64,000 bases of DNA from Parvibaculum sp041688015 (GTDB lineage: Bacteria; Pseudomonadota; Alphaproteobacteria; Parvibaculales; Parvibaculaceae): NCBI GenBank assembly GCA_041688015.1, contig JBDNIY010000012.1:62001-126000 (forward strand). The letters are read 5' to 3'. Positions 1 through 7,799 of this stretch are shown here, piece by piece. Below the pieces are notes generated by a model. That model worked only from the letters and a program-made list of their open reading frames with translations, ran no database searches and was not told the DNA's origin. A program made the position numbers and the translations under genes. Numbering within the stretch: the first letter of the stretch is position 1; each line of letters opens with the position of its first letter.

Positions 1-74
1 GGCTTAGGCTTGTGCAAACGAGGCCATGAGATGGCACAAAATGACCTGATCAGACCAAAGCCAAGACCAAGATA

Positions 75-2105
75 ATGACCGACGAGGACCAGAAAGAGCC
101 AAAGGAGCCCGATTTCGACACGCCCGACAACGCAGCCCCATCCCGCGTGACGCCGGACAGCGTGAGGGAGGTGGCACGTCCCAAGGCCCCCAAGCGGCCG
201 CTACCCCAGGAGAGCGACGCCTCGACGGGCGCGGTCCTGATCGCGGAAAAGGTCAAGATCCTACCCGACAGCCCCGGCGTCTATCGCATGTTTGGCCGCG
301 ACGGCGAGGTCCTCTATGTCGGCAAGGCCCGCAACCTAAAAAAACGCGTAGCCAATTATGCCAAGATGACCGGCCATTCCAACCGCATCGCCCGCATGAT
401 TATGGCAACCACGGCGATGGAATTCATCACCACCGCGACCGAAACCGACGCGCTGCTGCTCGAAGCCAATCTCATCAAACGCCTAAAGCCGCGTTATAAC
501 GTGCTGATGCGGGACGACAAATCGTTCCCCTATATTTTGCTCACCAGCGATCATGGTTTTCCACAAGTCATCAAGCATCGCGGCGCCCGGTCGCGCAAAG
601 GCGACTACTTTGGCCCATTTGCCAATGCAGGCGCAGTCAACGCCACACTAAACGCGTTACAGAAGGTTTTTCTGCTGCGTTCTTGTTCTGATAACGTCTT
701 TGAAAGCCGCACGCGCCCCTGTCTGCTTTATCAGATCAAGCGCTGCAGCGCGCCTTGCACGGGCGAGATAGCCAGCGAAGATTATACAGCACTGGTCGCA
801 GAAGCGCGTGACTTTTTGCGTGGACGCTCGCGCAAGATGCAGCGTGAACTTGTCGGCAAAATGGAAGAAGCTTCAACCGCCCTCGATTTTGAACGGGCCG
901 TGATCTATCGCGACCGCATCCGCGCGTTGACACAAGTGCAGCAGCATCAGGGCATCAACCCGCGAACATTGACCGAAGCTGATCTTTTCGCTGCCTATCA
1001 GGAAGGCGGTCAGACCTGCATTCAAGTGTTCTTCTTCCGCGCTGGGCAGAACTGGGGCAACCGCGCTTATTTTCCGCGCCACGACAAAGACCTCGAAGCC
1101 AGCGACGTGCTCGATGCTTTCCTCGCGCAATTTTATGAAGACCGCCATCCACCGCGCCTTGTGCTGCTGAGCCATGATGTGGCCGGACGCGCATTGCTCG
1201 CCGAAGCGCTTTCGATCATCGCGGGCCGCAAGGTCGCCGTCGGGCGGCCTCAGCGTGGCGAGAAGCACGAGTTGGTCGCCCACGCCATGACCAATGCACG
1301 CGAAGCGCTGGGGCGGCGAATGGCTGAAAATTCCTCACAACGCAAATTGCTGGAAGGCGTCGCAGAAGTTTTTGGCTTGCCTGAAACGCCACAGCGCATT
1401 GAGGTCTATGACAACAGCCACATCTCTGGCACTCACGCGGTCGGCGGCATGGTGGTGGCCGGGCCTGAAGGCTTCATGAAGGCGCAATATCGAAAATTCA
1501 ACATCAAGAGCGAAATCGCAGACGGCGACGACTACGCCATGATGCGCGAAGTGCTGACGCGGCGTTTTTCACGCCTGTTGAAAGAAAGCGAACCGCGCCC
1601 CGACGCAGCCGAGACAGACGATCCATCGCATCATCCGCCAGACTGGCCCGATCTCATTTTGATCGATGGTGGCGCAGGGCAGTTGAAAGTAGCTGTTGAA
1701 GTGCTGGCCGACCTCGGCATCGACAGCGTAGTGCCCGTCGGCATCGCCAAAGGCCCCGAACGCGATGCGGGCCGCGAGCGTTTTTTCATGCAAGGCCGCC
1801 GCGACTTCATGATGGAACCGCGCAATCCCGTGCTTTACTACCTCCAGCGCCTGCGCGACGAGGTGCATCGCTATGCCATCGGCAGCCATCGTGCGCGCCG
1901 CTCCAAAGCCATTGGCGTCAATCCGCTGGACGAAGTGCCCGGCGTCGGCCCCGGTCGCAAACGCGCGCTGCTGCAGCATTTTGGCTCTGCCCGCGCCGTG
2001 GCCCGCGCCGGTCTTTCCGATCTTGAGACAGTCAACGGCATTTCTGCCAACCTTGCGCGCACCATTTATGACTTCTTTCATGGAAATCCGGACGGGGCGA
2101 CCTGA
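75..2105 (+). CDS. uvrC: Excinuclease ABC subunit C
   Basis: UvrC makes the 3' and 5' incisions of nucleotide excision repair together with UvrA and UvrB in the cytoplasm. The 676-residue protein shows the GIY-YIG nuclease near the N-terminus (GVY at 68-70, YVG at 81-83), a UVR helical hairpin that contacts UvrB (around residues 255-290), the RNase H-like second nuclease (VYDNSHISG and ILIDGGAGQ) and a C-terminal helix-hairpin-helix (VPGVGPGRK). A charged, proline-rich N-terminal extension of about 55 residues precedes the nuclease, as often seen in alphaproteobacteria. pgsA follows 64 bases downstream on the same strand. The ATG at 75 is the first in frame, and nothing recognisable lies in bases 1-74. 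Confidence 0.97.
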   Translation: MTDEDQKEPKEPDFDTPDNAAPSRVTPDSVREVARPKAPKRPLPQESDASTGAVLIAEKVKILPDSPGVYRMFGRDGEVLYVGKARNLKKRVANYAKMTGHSNRIARMIMATTAMEFITTATETDALLLEANLIKRLKPRYNVLMRDDKSFPYILLTSDHGFPQVIKHRGARSRKGDYFGPFANAGAVNATLNALQKVFLLRSCSDNVFESRTRPCLLYQIKRCSAPCTGEIASEDYTALVAEARDFLRGRSRKMQRELVGKMEEASTALDFERAVIYRDRIRALTQVQQHQGINPRTLTEADLFAAYQEGGQTCIQVFFFRAGQNWGNRAYFPRHDKDLEASDVLDAFLAQFYEDRHPPRLVLLSHDVAGRALLAEALSIIAGRKVAVGRPQRGEKHELVAHAMTNAREALGRRMAENSSQRKLLEGVAEVFGLPETPQRIEVYDNSHISGTHAVGGMVVAGPEGFMKAQYRKFNIKSEIADGDDYAMMREVLTRRFSRLLKESEPRPDAAETDDPSHHPPDWPDLILIDGGAGQLKVAVEVLADLGIDSVVPVGIAKGPERDAGRERFFMQGRRDFMMEPRNPVLYYLQRLRDEVHRYAIGSHRARRSKAIGVNPLDEVPGVGPGRKRALLQHFGSARAVARAGLSDLETVNGISANLARTIYDFFHGNPDGAT

Positions 2106-2169
2106 CATACGTGAAAGTTTTGCTATGCTGCACTGAGACGGGAAATAAGCCCGTTGGAATGAGGCCCTG

Positions 2170-2754
2170 ATGCCAGTCACTCTGCCAAACCTGCTGACCT
2201 ATGCCCGCATCCTTATGGTGCCCCTTGTCGTTGGATGCGTCATCTACGACACCGACTGGGCGCGCTGGACAGCGCTCGTTATTTTCGCCATTGCGGCGAT
2301 CACAGACTTTTTTGACGGCTATCTCGCGCGCGCCTGGGAGCAGCAAACCAATCTGGGCCGGATGCTGGATCCCATCGCTGACAAACTGCTGGTCGCCGCC
2401 GTCTTGCTTGCGCTAACCCGCGTTGGCACGATTGCGGGCTTTTCGCTCTGGGCAGCGCTTGTCATTCTCTGCCGCGAAATTCTAGTTTCGGGCCTGCGCG
2501 AATTTCTCGCCGAACTGCGCGTCAGCGTGCCGGTTTCACAATTGGCCAAGTGGAAAACAACCATCCAGATGGTGGCGCTCGCCTTTCTGCTCGCGAGGCC
2601 CGCAGGCGACAAGCTGGTAAGCGGCGTTACGGAAGTAGGCATCGCCCTTATTTGGGCCGCCGCCATCCTGACGCTCTATACCGGCTATGATTACTTTCAA
2701 GCGGGCCTCAAACACCTGACGGCGCCGATCAAGAAACCGGACACGCCGTCGTGA
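2170..2754 (+). CDS. pgsA: CDP-diacylglycerol--glycerol-3-phosphate 3-phosphatidyltransferase
   Basis: This inner-membrane enzyme makes phosphatidylglycerophosphate from CDP-diacylglycerol and glycerol 3-phosphate, the committed step to phosphatidylglycerol and cardiolipin. The 194-residue product has the full CDP-alcohol phosphotransferase signature D49-G50-x2-A53-R54-x8-G63-x3-D67-x3-D71 and several hydrophobic segments; the length is normal for PgsA. Its stop overlaps the GTG start of moaD by 4 bases, so the two are probably translationally coupled. Placement after uvrC is the usual alphaproteobacterial arrangement. Confidence 0.95.
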   Translation: MPVTLPNLLTYARILMVPLVVGCVIYDTDWARWTALVIFAIAAITDFFDGYLARAWEQQTNLGRMLDPIADKLLVAAVLLALTRVGTIAGFSLWAALVILCREILVSGLREFLAELRVSVPVSQLAKWKTTIQMVALAFLLARPAGDKLVSGVTEVGIALIWAAAILTLYTGYDYFQAGLKHLTAPIKKPDTPS

Positions 2755-3002
2755 AGCTCCTTTATTTTGCCTCGCTACGCCAAAAGATCGGCACCCCGGA
2801 AGAAGATGTGACGCCGCCCGACAGCGTGCGCGACGTGGCGGGCCTGATCGACTGGCTGATGACGCGCGGGCCGGGCTATGAAGCCGCCTTTGAAAACCGC
2901 GCCATCATTCGCGCCGCCATTGATCAGGAATATGTGCGGTTTGATGCGCTGCTTGGCACGCCGAGTGAAGTGGCGTTCTTTCCGCCGGTGACAGGCGGGT
3001 GA
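2751..3002 (+). CDS. moaD: Molybdopterin synthase sulfur carrier subunit
   Basis: MoaD is the small ubiquitin-like sulfur carrier of molybdopterin synthase. The 83-residue protein ends in the required Gly-Gly (PVTGG), which is adenylated and thiocarboxylated so that it can donate sulfur to cyclic pyranopterin monophosphate. It starts with GTG at 2751, overlapping the pgsA stop (GTGA). The partner gene moaE lies 127 bases downstream, separated by a palindromic repeat element. Confidence 0.93.
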   Translation: MKLLYFASLRQKIGTPEEDVTPPDSVRDVAGLIDWLMTRGPGYEAAFENRAIIRAAIDQEYVRFDALLGTPSEVAFFPPVTGG

Positions 3003-3011
3003 TGCCGCCCT

Positions 3012-3109
3012 CCTTCGAGACGCCACAAGCGCGGCTCCTCAGGATGAGACAGAAATATAAAACAAAACCTCGCGCTTCGAGGAGCGGGCAAAGCTCACAT
3101 CTCGAAGGG
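3012..3109. repeat. Degenerate palindromic repeat between moaD and moaE (family A)
   Basis: Outer arms CCTTCGAGA (3012-3020) and TCTCGAAGG (3101-3109) and inner arms GCTCCTC (3034-3040) and GAGGAGC (3080-3086) form a broken long hairpin. The left half, including CTCCTCAGGATGAG, matches the better-preserved copy at 24252-24344. It sits inside an apparent operon, so the RNA hairpin could influence moaE expression or mRNA stability; that is inference. Confidence 0.75.
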
Positions 3110-3129
3110 CCATCGACAAAAGCCAGACC

Positions 3130-3555
3130 ATGAACCACGTTCAGACCGAAGACTTCGACATCAATGCTGAAATCGCCGCCCTCACAAAAGGGCGCAGCGA
3201 CATTGGTGCCGTTGTCACTTTTTCGGGCCTTGTGCGCGACGTGACGCTGACACTCGAGCATTATGCCGGCATGACGGAACGCGAGCTTGGCAAGATCGAA
3301 GCCGAAGCCCAAACGCGCTGGGCTTTGCAAGCCTGCGTCATTATCCACCGCATCGGCGCGCTGAAGCCCGGCGACAATATCGTGCTCGTCATCACCGCCT
3401 CGGCCCATCGCCAAGACGCCTTCGAGGCGGCTGAATTTCTGATGGATTACCTCAAAACCCGCGCCCCCTTCTGGAAACGCGAAGGCGAAGACTGGGTTGA
3501 GGCCAAGGCGAGCGACGACAAGGCTGCGGCACGATGGCAAGCCCGTAAGCCTTGA
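3130..3555 (+). CDS. moaE: Molybdopterin synthase catalytic subunit
   Basis: MoaE joins with thiocarboxylated MoaD to insert the dithiolene sulfurs into precursor Z, forming molybdopterin for molybdenum enzymes. The 141-residue protein carries the family features HYAGMTE, the HRIG segment and the catalytic lysine pair seven residues apart (K109 and K116 in LKTRAPFWKRE), equivalent to E. coli K119 and K126. It is on the same strand as moaD, with a repeat element in the gap. Its stop lies 62 bases before the Rieske start. Confidence 0.95.
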   Translation: MNHVQTEDFDINAEIAALTKGRSDIGAVVTFSGLVRDVTLTLEHYAGMTERELGKIEAEAQTRWALQACVIIHRIGALKPGDNIVLVITASAHRQDAFEAAEFLMDYLKTRAPFWKREGEDWVEAKASDDKAAARWQARKP

Positions 3556-3617
3556 TCCCGGCGGCCATCGGCGCGACAGTACCCAGCATGGGGAGCTGTC
3601 CTGTTGGAGGCCCGCAG

Positions 3618-4271
3618 ATGTCTGAAAACCTTGCAAGCACCGCACCAGAAGGCGACGACCCCGCCGAACCGTCTCGGCGCGATTTCCTTTATGTTTTCAC
3701 TGGCACCTTCGCAACCATCGGCGCCTTGGCCGCCGTCTGGCCCCTGATCGACCAGATGGAACCATCGGCCGACATTATTGCAGCGGGCTCGCCCGTCACC
3801 GTTGATCTTTCCAGCGTCGAGCCGGGCCAGCAGATCACTGTATTGTGGCGCGGGCGGCCGATGTTCATCGTCAACCGCACCCCCGAGGTGCTGAAACCCC
3901 TCAAATCACCCGACGTTTTATCCCGCCTGCGCGACCCGGACTCGCAAGAGCACCAACAGCCTGCCTATGCGCAAAACTGGGCGCGCTCGATCAAACCGGA
4001 ATTTCTGGTGCTGGTCGGCATTTGCACCCATCTCGGCTGCATCCCCGAATTCAGGGCAGAACCAAACGATAGCGGTGGCCATTGGCCTGCTGGCTATTTC
4101 TGCCCTTGCCACGGATCGCGCTATGACATTGCAGGTCGCGTCTTCCAAGGCGTCCCGGCCCCCTACAACCTGCCCGTGCCACCCCATCGCTACACGAACG
4201 ACACGACCATCATCATCGGTGAAAACACCGGTGACTCAAAATATGCACTGGCTGACGTCGAACAGATCTAA
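3618..4271 (+). CDS. Orphan Rieske iron-sulfur protein (bc1-type paralogue)
   Basis: The 217-residue protein resembles the ubiquinol-cytochrome c reductase iron-sulfur subunit. It has a twin-arginine N-terminus (SRRDFLYVFTG) leading into a hydrophobic anchor, and a complete Rieske site: C136-T-H138-L-G-C141 and C162-P-C164-H165-G-S, with C136, H138, C162 and H165 as 2Fe-2S ligands and C141/C164 as the disulfide. ATG 3618 is chosen because GGAGG lies 7 bases upstream; a TTG at 3552 would overlap moaE. No cytochrome b or c1 gene is next to it, and a second, canonical petA is at 31999-32538. It may replace PetA under some condition or serve another periplasmic redox chain. Confidence 0.85.
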   Translation: MSENLASTAPEGDDPAEPSRRDFLYVFTGTFATIGALAAVWPLIDQMEPSADIIAAGSPVTVDLSSVEPGQQITVLWRGRPMFIVNRTPEVLKPLKSPDVLSRLRDPDSQEHQQPAYAQNWARSIKPEFLVLVGICTHLGCIPEFRAEPNDSGGHWPAGYFCPCHGSRYDIAGRVFQGVPAPYNLPVPPHRYTNDTTIIIGENTGDSKYALADVEQI

Positions 4272-4329
4272 TCCGGTTCATTCTCCACTGGATCGACCAA
4301 GCGACAGAAAGAAGTAAATCGTATTTCGC

Positions 4330-4360
4330 TTGACCTTCCACTGGCTAGAAGGATTACATT
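4330..4360 (+). promoter_or_regulatory. CueR-type (MerR family) copper-responsive promoter
   Basis: The -35 TTGACC (4330-4335) and -10 TACATT (4355-4360) are separated by 19 bases, the long spacer typical of MerR-family promoters. The spacer carries the dyad CCTTC-N9-GAAGG, the same half-sites and spacing known from the E. coli CueR target copA. It lies immediately upstream of the copper operon. No cueR-like gene is in the window, so the activator would act from elsewhere. Confidence 0.8.
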
Positions 4361-4366
4361 TACTTC

Positions 4367-4768
4367 ATGGAACGCATTTCGCTTCGCCCAATGCGCAAAT
4401 TTTTAGCCCTGTGCTTTGTCTTGGTCGGTGTCATCACGCTGTCGCAAGAAGCGCATTGTCTCGGCATGTCGCATTTAGCGACAACCGCATCGACGACGCA
4501 TATCGCGCATGAGCATGCAGATGTCGGAGAGGGCCACACTTGCCACCACGAACACGGCGCAAGCGGGCACACAAGCCTAACTTTCCTGCACAGCACAACG
4601 CTAAACCTGCCTGCGCCTTGCCTCACCGCGGCATCATCACCGGCTGTGACAATACCCGGCCTCTCGCGCATCGCATTTGCATCACCAACAATCCGTGAAA
4701 GACCACCACAAAACAGACGTGGCGGCCCAAGCGATGTTCTGACGATCACAGGTCGCCTGCTGATCTAG
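4367..4768 (+). CDS. Small exported histidine-rich protein, first gene of copper operon
   Basis: The 133-residue product has an N-terminal hydrophobic segment (about residues 11-24, signal peptide-like) followed by a histidine-rich stretch (HIAHEHADVGEGHTCHHEHG) that suggests periplasmic metal binding. I do not recognise a defined family; the position and composition resemble short DUF2946-like proteins found beside cop genes. ATG 4367 lies only 6 bases after the -10 box, so translation from it would need a leaderless mRNA; the alternative ATG at 4391 starts right at the signal peptide but has no clear ribosome site. copA follows 71 bases later. Role in copper handling is inferred from context. 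Confidence 0.6.
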   Translation: MERISLRPMRKFLALCFVLVGVITLSQEAHCLGMSHLATTASTTHIAHEHADVGEGHTCHHEHGASGHTSLTFLHSTTLNLPAPCLTAASSPAVTIPGLSRIAFASPTIRERPPQNRRGGPSDVLTITGRLLI

Positions 4769-4839
4769 CGCGTCAAGCGCCGGGGCATATGACTGCCCAC
4801 ACACCCTTCCTATTAATTTCGGCAATAAGGATCAAGGCC

Positions 4840-6486
4840 ATGAAACGGCTCATCCTCGCCGCTGCCTTTGCGTGTCTCCCTGTTGGGGCCACCGCATTGG
4901 CTGGCGAATATAATCTCACTATCGATCGACAGGATGTCGATGTCGGCGGACGCCATGGACAAAGCCTGACAATCAACGGGCAATTGCCCGGACCCACGCT
5001 GCACTTCAAGGAAGGCGAGCAAGTGGTCATCCATGTCACCAACAAACTCAAAGAGGATACGTCGCTGCATTGGCACGGGCTGCTGCTGCCCGGCGCAATG
5101 GATGGCGTGCCCATGTTCAATGGTTTCCCCGGCATCAAGCCCGGCGAAACCTTCACCTATCATTTTAAAATCCGTCAAAGCGGCACCTATTGGTATCACT
5201 CGCATTCCGGCGGGCAGGAACAGGAAGGCCTCTACGGTTCTATCGTCATTGACCCGGCTGAACGCGAAGTCGCACCGTCAGCCCGCGACTATGTTGTTGT
5301 CCTCTCCGACTTCACCACCGAAAGCGCCGACGACATTCTCTCCAATCTCAAAAGCGACAGCGGCTATTACAATTATGCCCGCCGCACGGTCGGAGATTTC
5401 TTCCGCGACGCTGCCGACAAGGGTCTCGGTACAACCCTGCGCGACCGCCTCGACTGGGGCGACATGCGCATGGACCCGACAGACCTTGCCGATGTCACTG
5501 GCTACACGTTCCTCGTCAACGGCAAATCGGCAAAAGCCAACTGGACCGCGCTTTACAACAAAGGCGAGCGCGTGCGGCTCCGCTTCATTAACGCGTCAGC
5601 CATGACCTATTTCGATCTTGCCATTCCGGGATTGAAAATGATCGTCGTTGCCGCTGACGGACAGAATGTGCAGCCCGTCGTCGTCGATGAAATCCGCATC
5701 GCCATCGCTGAAACCTATGACGTGATCGTCGTGCCCAAGGACGACAAGCCTTACACAATCTTTGCGCAATCGATCGACCGCTCGGGCTTTGCCCGGGCCA
5801 CGCTCGCCCCACGCGAAGGCATGACGGCCCCCGTCCCAGCCATGCGCGCCCGCTCGCTCCTCACCATGGCCGACATGGGCATGAGCGGCATGGAAGGCAT
5901 GGATCACAGCAAAATGGACATGTCGAGCATGGACATGAAAGGCATGTCGATGGCTGACATGCACACGATGCACGGCACCAAACCTGCCGCTGATGCGAAG
6001 GCAGAAGAACATCCATTGGGCTGGGCATCCGGCGCACCACCCGGCACAAAAGTACTGAGCTACGCCGATCTCAAATCCCTCAAACCGCAAAAGGATACAC
6101 GGCCCGAGGAACGCGAGATCATTGTTCGCCTCGGCGGCACGATGGAGCGTTACATCTGGACGTTGAACGGCAAGAAATATGCTGATGCCAAACCCATCGA
6201 ATTGAAATATGGCGAGCGCGTCAAACTTACGTTCATCAACGACACGATGATGGCGCACCCGATGCACCTGCACGGCATGTTCGTGCAACTCGTCAACGGC
6301 CAGCCCGCTGAGCGTCTACCCAACAAGCACATGGTCAGCGTGCCGCCGGGGCAGAGCTACTCCGTCATGCTGACGGCCGACGAAGCTGGTGAATGGGCGT
6401 TCCATTGCCACCTGCTGTTTCACATGGAGAGCGGCATGATGAACAAAGTCGTTGTCGCCCGCCTACCCCAGGAGGCTATGAAATGA
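4840..6486 (+). CDS. copA: Copper-resistance multicopper oxidase CopA
   Basis: This periplasmic multicopper oxidase (548 residues) belongs to the CopA/PcoA type that oxidises Cu(I) and protects the periplasm. Visible features are a Sec signal peptide (residues 1-21), the HWHG pair (H77, H79), HSH (H120, H122), the C-terminal HPMHLHG segment and the type 1 copper ligands in HCHLLFHMESGM (C523, H528, M533). A methionine-rich copper-binding loop lies at about residues 343-379. ATG 4840 is chosen over 4789 because it begins the signal peptide and has TAAGG 9 bases upstream. Its stop overlaps copB (ATGA). Confidence 0.93.
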   Translation: MKRLILAAAFACLPVGATALAGEYNLTIDRQDVDVGGRHGQSLTINGQLPGPTLHFKEGEQVVIHVTNKLKEDTSLHWHGLLLPGAMDGVPMFNGFPGIKPGETFTYHFKIRQSGTYWYHSHSGGQEQEGLYGSIVIDPAEREVAPSARDYVVVLSDFTTESADDILSNLKSDSGYYNYARRTVGDFFRDAADKGLGTTLRDRLDWGDMRMDPTDLADVTGYTFLVNGKSAKANWTALYNKGERVRLRFINASAMTYFDLAIPGLKMIVVAADGQNVQPVVVDEIRIAIAETYDVIVVPKDDKPYTIFAQSIDRSGFARATLAPREGMTAPVPAMRARSLLTMADMGMSGMEGMDHSKMDMSSMDMKGMSMADMHTMHGTKPAADAKAEEHPLGWASGAPPGTKVLSYADLKSLKPQKDTRPEEREIIVRLGGTMERYIWTLNGKKYADAKPIELKYGERVKLTFINDTMMAHPMHLHGMFVQLVNGQPAERLPNKHMVSVPPGQSYSVMLTADEAGEWAFHCHLLFHMESGMMNKVVVARLPQEAMK

Positions 6487-7211
6487 CAAAACGCAAAACC
6501 ATCACGGCGCTTGTCAGCGTCCTCGCCCTCATCGCACCCGCTGCTCATGCAGCGCCGATGACAAACGGCATGCACGACAACATGCACACGAAACTATTTC
6601 AGGTGTATCGCTTTCAGGCGGACGGTGCGCAGAACAACGCAGGCGGCCTCGTCACATGGAAAGGACGCGGCTGGATCGGCGGTGACACAGATAAATTTGT
6701 AATCAACACCGAAGGTGAAATGCAAAACGGCCATGTCGAAAGCTCTGAACTCTGGGGCTTGTGGTCGCGCAATGTCTCGGACTTTTGGGACGTGCAGGCT
6801 GGCCTACGGCAGGATTTCGATCCGCACCCGACGACATCTCTCGTTGTCGGCCTACAAGGCATGTTGCCGCAATTCATCGAGACGGACGCGCATATCTTTG
6901 TCTCGACGCGCGGCGATGTCGGCGCACGGTTTGAGCAAACCATCGACCTCGCTATCACCCAGCGCCTTATCCTTGAGCCTCATCTGAAGGTTGATGTGAA
7001 CGCGCAGAACGTGCCGGAACTTGACGTCGGTTCGGGTATTTCAAGTATCGAAGCGGGATTGCAACTCCGCTACGAGATCACCCGAAAATTCGCGCCCTAT
7101 GTCGACCTTGTCTATGAAACCGCGACGGGCAACACCGCCCATATCAAACGCAACAACGGCGAACGCGCGGGCGAACTCACGCTGCGCGCAGGTCTGCGTC
7201 TCGCTTTCTGA
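6483..7211 (+). CDS. copB: Copper-resistance outer membrane protein CopB
   Basis: The 242-residue protein has a signal peptide (MTKRKTITALVSVLALIAPAAHA) and the CopB/PcoB-type beta-barrel body, with alternating hydrophobic strands and a terminal phenylalanine (GLRLAF) typical of outer membrane barrels. The usual Met/His-rich N-terminal segment is short here (MTNGMHDNMH). ATG 6483 has GGAGG 7 bases upstream and overlaps the copA stop by 4 bases. It acts with CopA in exporting or sequestering periplasmic copper. Confidence 0.9.
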   Translation: MTKRKTITALVSVLALIAPAAHAAPMTNGMHDNMHTKLFQVYRFQADGAQNNAGGLVTWKGRGWIGGDTDKFVINTEGEMQNGHVESSELWGLWSRNVSDFWDVQAGLRQDFDPHPTTSLVVGLQGMLPQFIETDAHIFVSTRGDVGARFEQTIDLAITQRLILEPHLKVDVNAQNVPELDVGSGISSIEAGLQLRYEITRKFAPYVDLVYETATGNTAHIKRNNGERAGELTLRAGLRLAF

Positions 7212-7231
7212 TTTTTCAAAAGGACAAAACA

Positions 7232-7729
7232 ATGATGAAGACAACCAGCTCACTCAGCGCACTCATCCTCGTCTCCGCCCTCATCGCCACCGTACCAGCC
7301 ATGGCGAATGAAGGTGGCGAGCATCACCACACGGAAGCTGATGCGGCCGCTTTCGGCAAACCAGGCGATACTACGAACGTGGACCGCACCATCACAATCG
7401 TCGCGACGGAAATCGAATTCGATGTCAAAAACGTCACGGTCAAAGCAGGCGAAACCGTGCGCTTCATACTCGTCAACAAGGGTGAGCAATCTCACGAACT
7501 TTCCATCGGTTCGGCTGACGAAATGGCCGAGCATCGCCAGATGATGGTCGATATGGCCGGCATGGACATGAGAAAAATGCACCACGCAGAAGGCAATTCG
7601 GTTTCCACAGAACCCGGCGAAACGAAAGAACTGATCTGGCAATTTGGCAAGGCGGGGGCCTATGAGTTTTCCTGCAACTACCCTGGCCATTCCGAAATCG
7701 GCATGGTCGGCCCGCTGGTGGTGAAGTAG
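7232..7729 (+). CDS. Periplasmic cupredoxin (copper-binding)
   Basis: The 165-residue exported protein has a signal peptide ending near ANA/MANEG, a short His motif (GEHHHTEAD) and a plastocyanin-like fold. The type 1 copper site is visible at the end: HELS supplies one histidine and CNYPGHSEIGM supplies Cys, His and Met. A Met/His insert (MVDMAGMDMRKMHH) sits in mid-protein. It is the last gene of the copper operon, 20 bases after copB, and probably shuttles or buffers copper or serves CopA as redox partner. Cupredoxins of this kind are sometimes labelled CopI; I leave the symbol blank. Confidence 0.87.
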   Translation: MMKTTSSLSALILVSALIATVPAMANEGGEHHHTEADAAAFGKPGDTTNVDRTITIVATEIEFDVKNVTVKAGETVRFILVNKGEQSHELSIGSADEMAEHRQMMVDMAGMDMRKMHHAEGNSVSTEPGETKELIWQFGKAGAYEFSCNYPGHSEIGMVGPLVVK

Positions 7730-7750
7730 CGCACCCTTCGCACAAACAAA

Positions 7751-7779
7751 AAAGGGCGGCCCCGACAAGGCCGCCCTTT
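7751..7779. terminator. Bidirectional terminator between cupredoxin and ilvE
   Basis: Perfect 11-bp stem AAAGGGCGGCC / GGCCGCCCTTT with a 7-base loop, flanked by A-rich sequence on the left and T-rich on the right. It lies between two convergent genes and can stop transcription from both sides. Confidence 0.88.
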
Positions 7780-7799
7780 CATCAAATTCCAGCAAATCC

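Noticed and set aside
5866..5975. Repetitive ATG-rich stretch in the copper oxidase gene
   Set aside because: It encodes the Met-rich copper-binding loop normal for CopA proteins, not an independent repeat.
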